Assembly (NCBI GenBank): GCA_944739405.2
Contig: OX123209.2
Location: forward strand, 14,278,217-14,342,216
Source of the DNA: Euclidia mi
Lineage: Eukaryota > Arthropoda > Insecta > Lepidoptera > Erebidae
DNA length: 64,000 nt
Direction: 5' to 3'
Both the position numbers and the translations under genes were made by a program. Each line of letters starts with the position of its first letter. The first letter of the stretch is position 1. This document shows positions 63,901 to 64,000 of this stretch, one piece after another. The notes under the pieces are model-generated. The model worked only from the letters and a program-made list of their open reading frames with translations. It did no database searches and was not told where the DNA came from.

Positions 63901-64000
63901 TATTCGACCAACTTAACAAATGTGTCTCCACATATAAAACATTTTGAAAAAATGAAGAAGTTTTTCAAAACATGTGAATTTGTAGGGTGTGTAAGCTCGC
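54976..64000 (+). CDS. THAP9/P-element transposase-like gene, eight exons visible, continues past window
   Basis: Exons: 54976-55085, 55172-55391, 60233-60352, 60549-60680, 60794-61450, 61527-61773, 63171-63359, 63794 to the edge. All introns are GT-AG and every junction keeps phase, giving 627 open codons so far. Exons 1-2 encode a THAP zinc finger (CLKCG, FPNPG, LCNMHFHKTAFTDF, closing with HAVPD), a DNA-binding domain. Exons 3-4 are a Ser/Pro-rich linker. Exon 5 has a basic, coiled-coil-like segment (KNYLKKICQLKNKIKKMK), a helix-turn-helix-like region (RRWTTEQKIIALRMFKRS) and MFDEMAIKKHLWY, exon 6 VCDMGGVNRRAMTILG and LFDPPHLLKCFRNMF, exon 7 APKLRKDHLNPNN and QVLSHSVAAGMFG. These are P-element-family transposase blocks. 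THAP9 is about 900 residues, so the C-terminus lies outside. It may be a domesticated gene or a live P-type element. No terminal repeats are visible here. Confidence 0.9.
55440..55640. repeat. AGCTGTA-rich inverted-repeat cluster
   Basis: AGCTGTA or TACAGCT occurs many times (near 55478, 55492, 55508, 55525, 55580), giving several overlapping hairpins. In intron 2 of the THAP9-like gene. Confidence 0.5.
55997..56025. repeat. (AATAG)n microsatellite
   Basis: Five AATAG units with TTCTAGAATA/TTCTAGAATATGG flanks that are themselves inverted. Confidence 0.85.
56395..56570 (+). mobile_element. Lepidopteran dispersed repeat fragment
   Basis: GACGCCAGCAGCTACGCC, CGATCCCGTGGGAATTTCGG and TGTCAGTCAGTCAGTAACGC follow the order of a short non-coding moth repeat. 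Confidence 0.55.
56583..56826 (-). pseudogene. Jockey/CR1-type LINE C-terminal fragment
   Basis: Minus-strand reading AVFILETCLFVKKNP, NSHTQHKTRLKIPQIRLELY, then SIKIYNNLPDNIS is the C-terminal end of a LINE protein, about 75 codons. The open frame seems longer only because it runs into the neighbouring SINE. Confidence 0.6.
56829..57100 (+). mobile_element. SINE with GACTGGTTGGCGC tRNA head
   Basis: GACTGGTTGGCGCAGCGGTA (A-box), GTCGCGGGTTCGATTCCCGC (B-box), a body with GATGTTTGTCTTGGTCTGGG, and the 3' part ATTGTCTAGTACCCATAATA then TTTGGGACTAGATGGTG ending in ATTATT. It is a nearly complete copy of a SINE family familiar from moths. Confidence 0.8.
57101..57574 (-). pseudogene. R4/Dong-type LINE 3' end, copy B (RLE part)
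   Basis: Minus-strand 57174-57572 reads ITEKTIHYNRPDITLHHKTN then YIIDIAIPNTHN, the RPD-x(n)-D restriction-like endonuclease pattern, then RTVHIVPIVLSSTGVIPKTL and LLQKATILNTCRITRKFLTL. It is open to the stop and followed by a short 3' UTR with an AATAAT tail near 57101. A SINE abuts it on the upstream side. Confidence 0.75.
57575..57838 (-). mobile_element. SINE with a second type of tRNA head and the same LINE-like tail
   Basis: The minus strand starts GCGGCGGTAGCCCAGTGGTG, TCTCGGGTTCGATCCCCAGG, then a body with TGACTTTTCGAAGTTATGTG and CATATCTGGCGAAGTGTGGG, and ends CTGCCTACCCCTTCGGGG then GCGTGAAGATATG. Body and tail match 51882-52291, but the tRNA head resembles the SINEs at 36555 and 38700. 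Confidence 0.8.
57839..58625 (-). pseudogene. R4/Dong-type LINE 3' part, copy A (CCHC plus RLE)
   Basis: The minus strand reads NTKNYRKHITKDPNVIDDK then CRKCQRQPETIQHITGAC (the CCHC knuckle spacing C-x2-C-x7-H-x4-C), LTDKTIHFNRPDITIHHKTQ and YIIDIAVPNTHN (RPD-x(n)-D). After a frame break a decayed C-terminus leads to an ATAATAAT tail at 57839. It is a separate insertion of the family of copy B, in the same direction. The RT is missing. Confidence 0.75.
58829..59107 (+). mobile_element. Helitron-like non-autonomous element (TC...CTAG)
   Basis: Begins TCTATACATATAAATAAAAT and ends AACAGCTAG, inserted between A and T, as Helitrons do. The body has GGAGTGTCTGTG, CCGCTTTTTACTAAATGCAT and GGCTGGACCTATTTTGACGG, words of an abundant lepidopteran Helitron-derived repeat. 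No coding capacity. Confidence 0.65.
59150..59460 (+). repeat. Diverged local duplication in intron 2
   Basis: TTTTTCGTACAAACC...AATAAAGCGATTGACAT...TGGATGGGTAGCC near 59255-59320 is followed by TTTTTCGTGCAAACT...GTAAAGCAATAGACAT...TGGATGGGTGACC near 59368-59435, a step of about 115 bp. Confidence 0.6.
60046..60096. other. 23-bp hairpin in intron 2
   Basis: AGAGTTTATAAACGCTTTAA and its near-exact mirror TTAAAGAGTTTATAAACTCT surround GTCGGTGGAC. It lies close to the right CCCAAGTAGC end. Confidence 0.65.
62400..62522 (-). mobile_element. SINE 3'-end fragment in intron 6
   Basis: CCTAGCGTTATTCCAGTT then CTCGGAGTACGCTTAC and GTCTAACCGGATTT is the reversed end of the SINE family at 36555 and 38700. 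Confidence 0.55.
62524..62880 (+). mobile_element. Composite SINE, intron 6 copy
   Basis: Same order as 51882-52291: TGGTTGACGGCATAGAATAC, GGGTGTCGTAAGAGGCGACT, GACTGCCTCGTTGGTCTCGC, CCCGGGTTCGATTCCTGGG, TATATCTGGCGAAAAGTGGG, then directly GCGTGAGAATATGTATG. The CTGCCTACCCCTTCGG block is deleted here. Confidence 0.8.
62938..63090 (+). mobile_element. SINE/LINE 3'-end fragment in intron 6
   Basis: GGGTTGTGGAGCTCAGATAG then GGCAGTTGCCCC and ACCCCAAAATAGTTGGGAAAG then GCTAGG are words of a widespread moth 3' end. Confidence 0.5.

Overview
This is eukaryotic, almost certainly lepidopteran (moth or butterfly) genomic DNA. It is AT-rich and nearly all of it is built from transposable elements. Several dispersed repeats that I recognise from moth and butterfly genomes are present: the CCGGCCAAGTGCG...GGAACCCTAAAAA element, the GCCCGCGGCTTCG element, TCTATACATATAA...CTAG Helitron-like units, CR1/Jockey 3' ends and several tRNA-headed SINEs. 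No bacterial operon, rRNA gene, CRISPR array or convincing functional tRNA is visible. Family names below come from motif reading without database searches.

Layout. (1) 1-11129: a head-to-tail array with an exact 4,321-bp period (a partial copy and two complete copies). Each unit is a mosaic of a BEL/Pao LTR-retrotransposon 3' part, a Tc1 transposase remnant split by a lepidopteran repeat, a ~108-bp minisatellite, and an RTE-like LINE 3' fragment. (2) 11130-13480: the 5' half of another LINE, with a DUF4780-like ORF1 and the start of its ORF2. (3) 13480-20500: small LINE fragments, and a TA-flanked Tc1/mariner-type element (17539-19310) that carries a foldback element. (4) 20500-28760: hAT, gypsy Gag and pogo-like remnants, plus a large lepidopteran repeat. 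(5) 28888-30135: a 279-codon minus-strand reading frame that I do not recognise, followed by two short overlapping frames. (6) 31800-39310: CR1/Jockey and RTE-like LINE pieces, with a pogo-like transposase between two inverted SINE copies. (7) 39310-45420: two decayed transposase-like genes that share an SD-x4-Q-x-R-N motif, with a PIF/Harbinger-like MITE between them. (8) 46890-49890: a nearly complete non-LTR retrotransposon with a zinc finger, an RT carrying LDD, a CCHC knuckle and a restriction-like endonuclease. (9) 50456-54745: a gypsy pol on the minus strand with two nested insertions, each with target-site duplications. (10) 54976 to the right edge: the one apparently intact gene, a THAP9/P-element transposase-like gene with at least eight exons whose splice sites and phases all agree.

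How the parts relate. The RTE-like LINE ends in the same sequence as two kinds of SINE with different tRNA heads, so its reverse transcriptase probably mobilised them. One of those SINEs is itself a composite, since its 5' third matches the body of another SINE. The THAP9-like gene has accumulated 4.8 kb of elements in intron 2 while its exons stayed open, which contrasts with every other transposase in the window.
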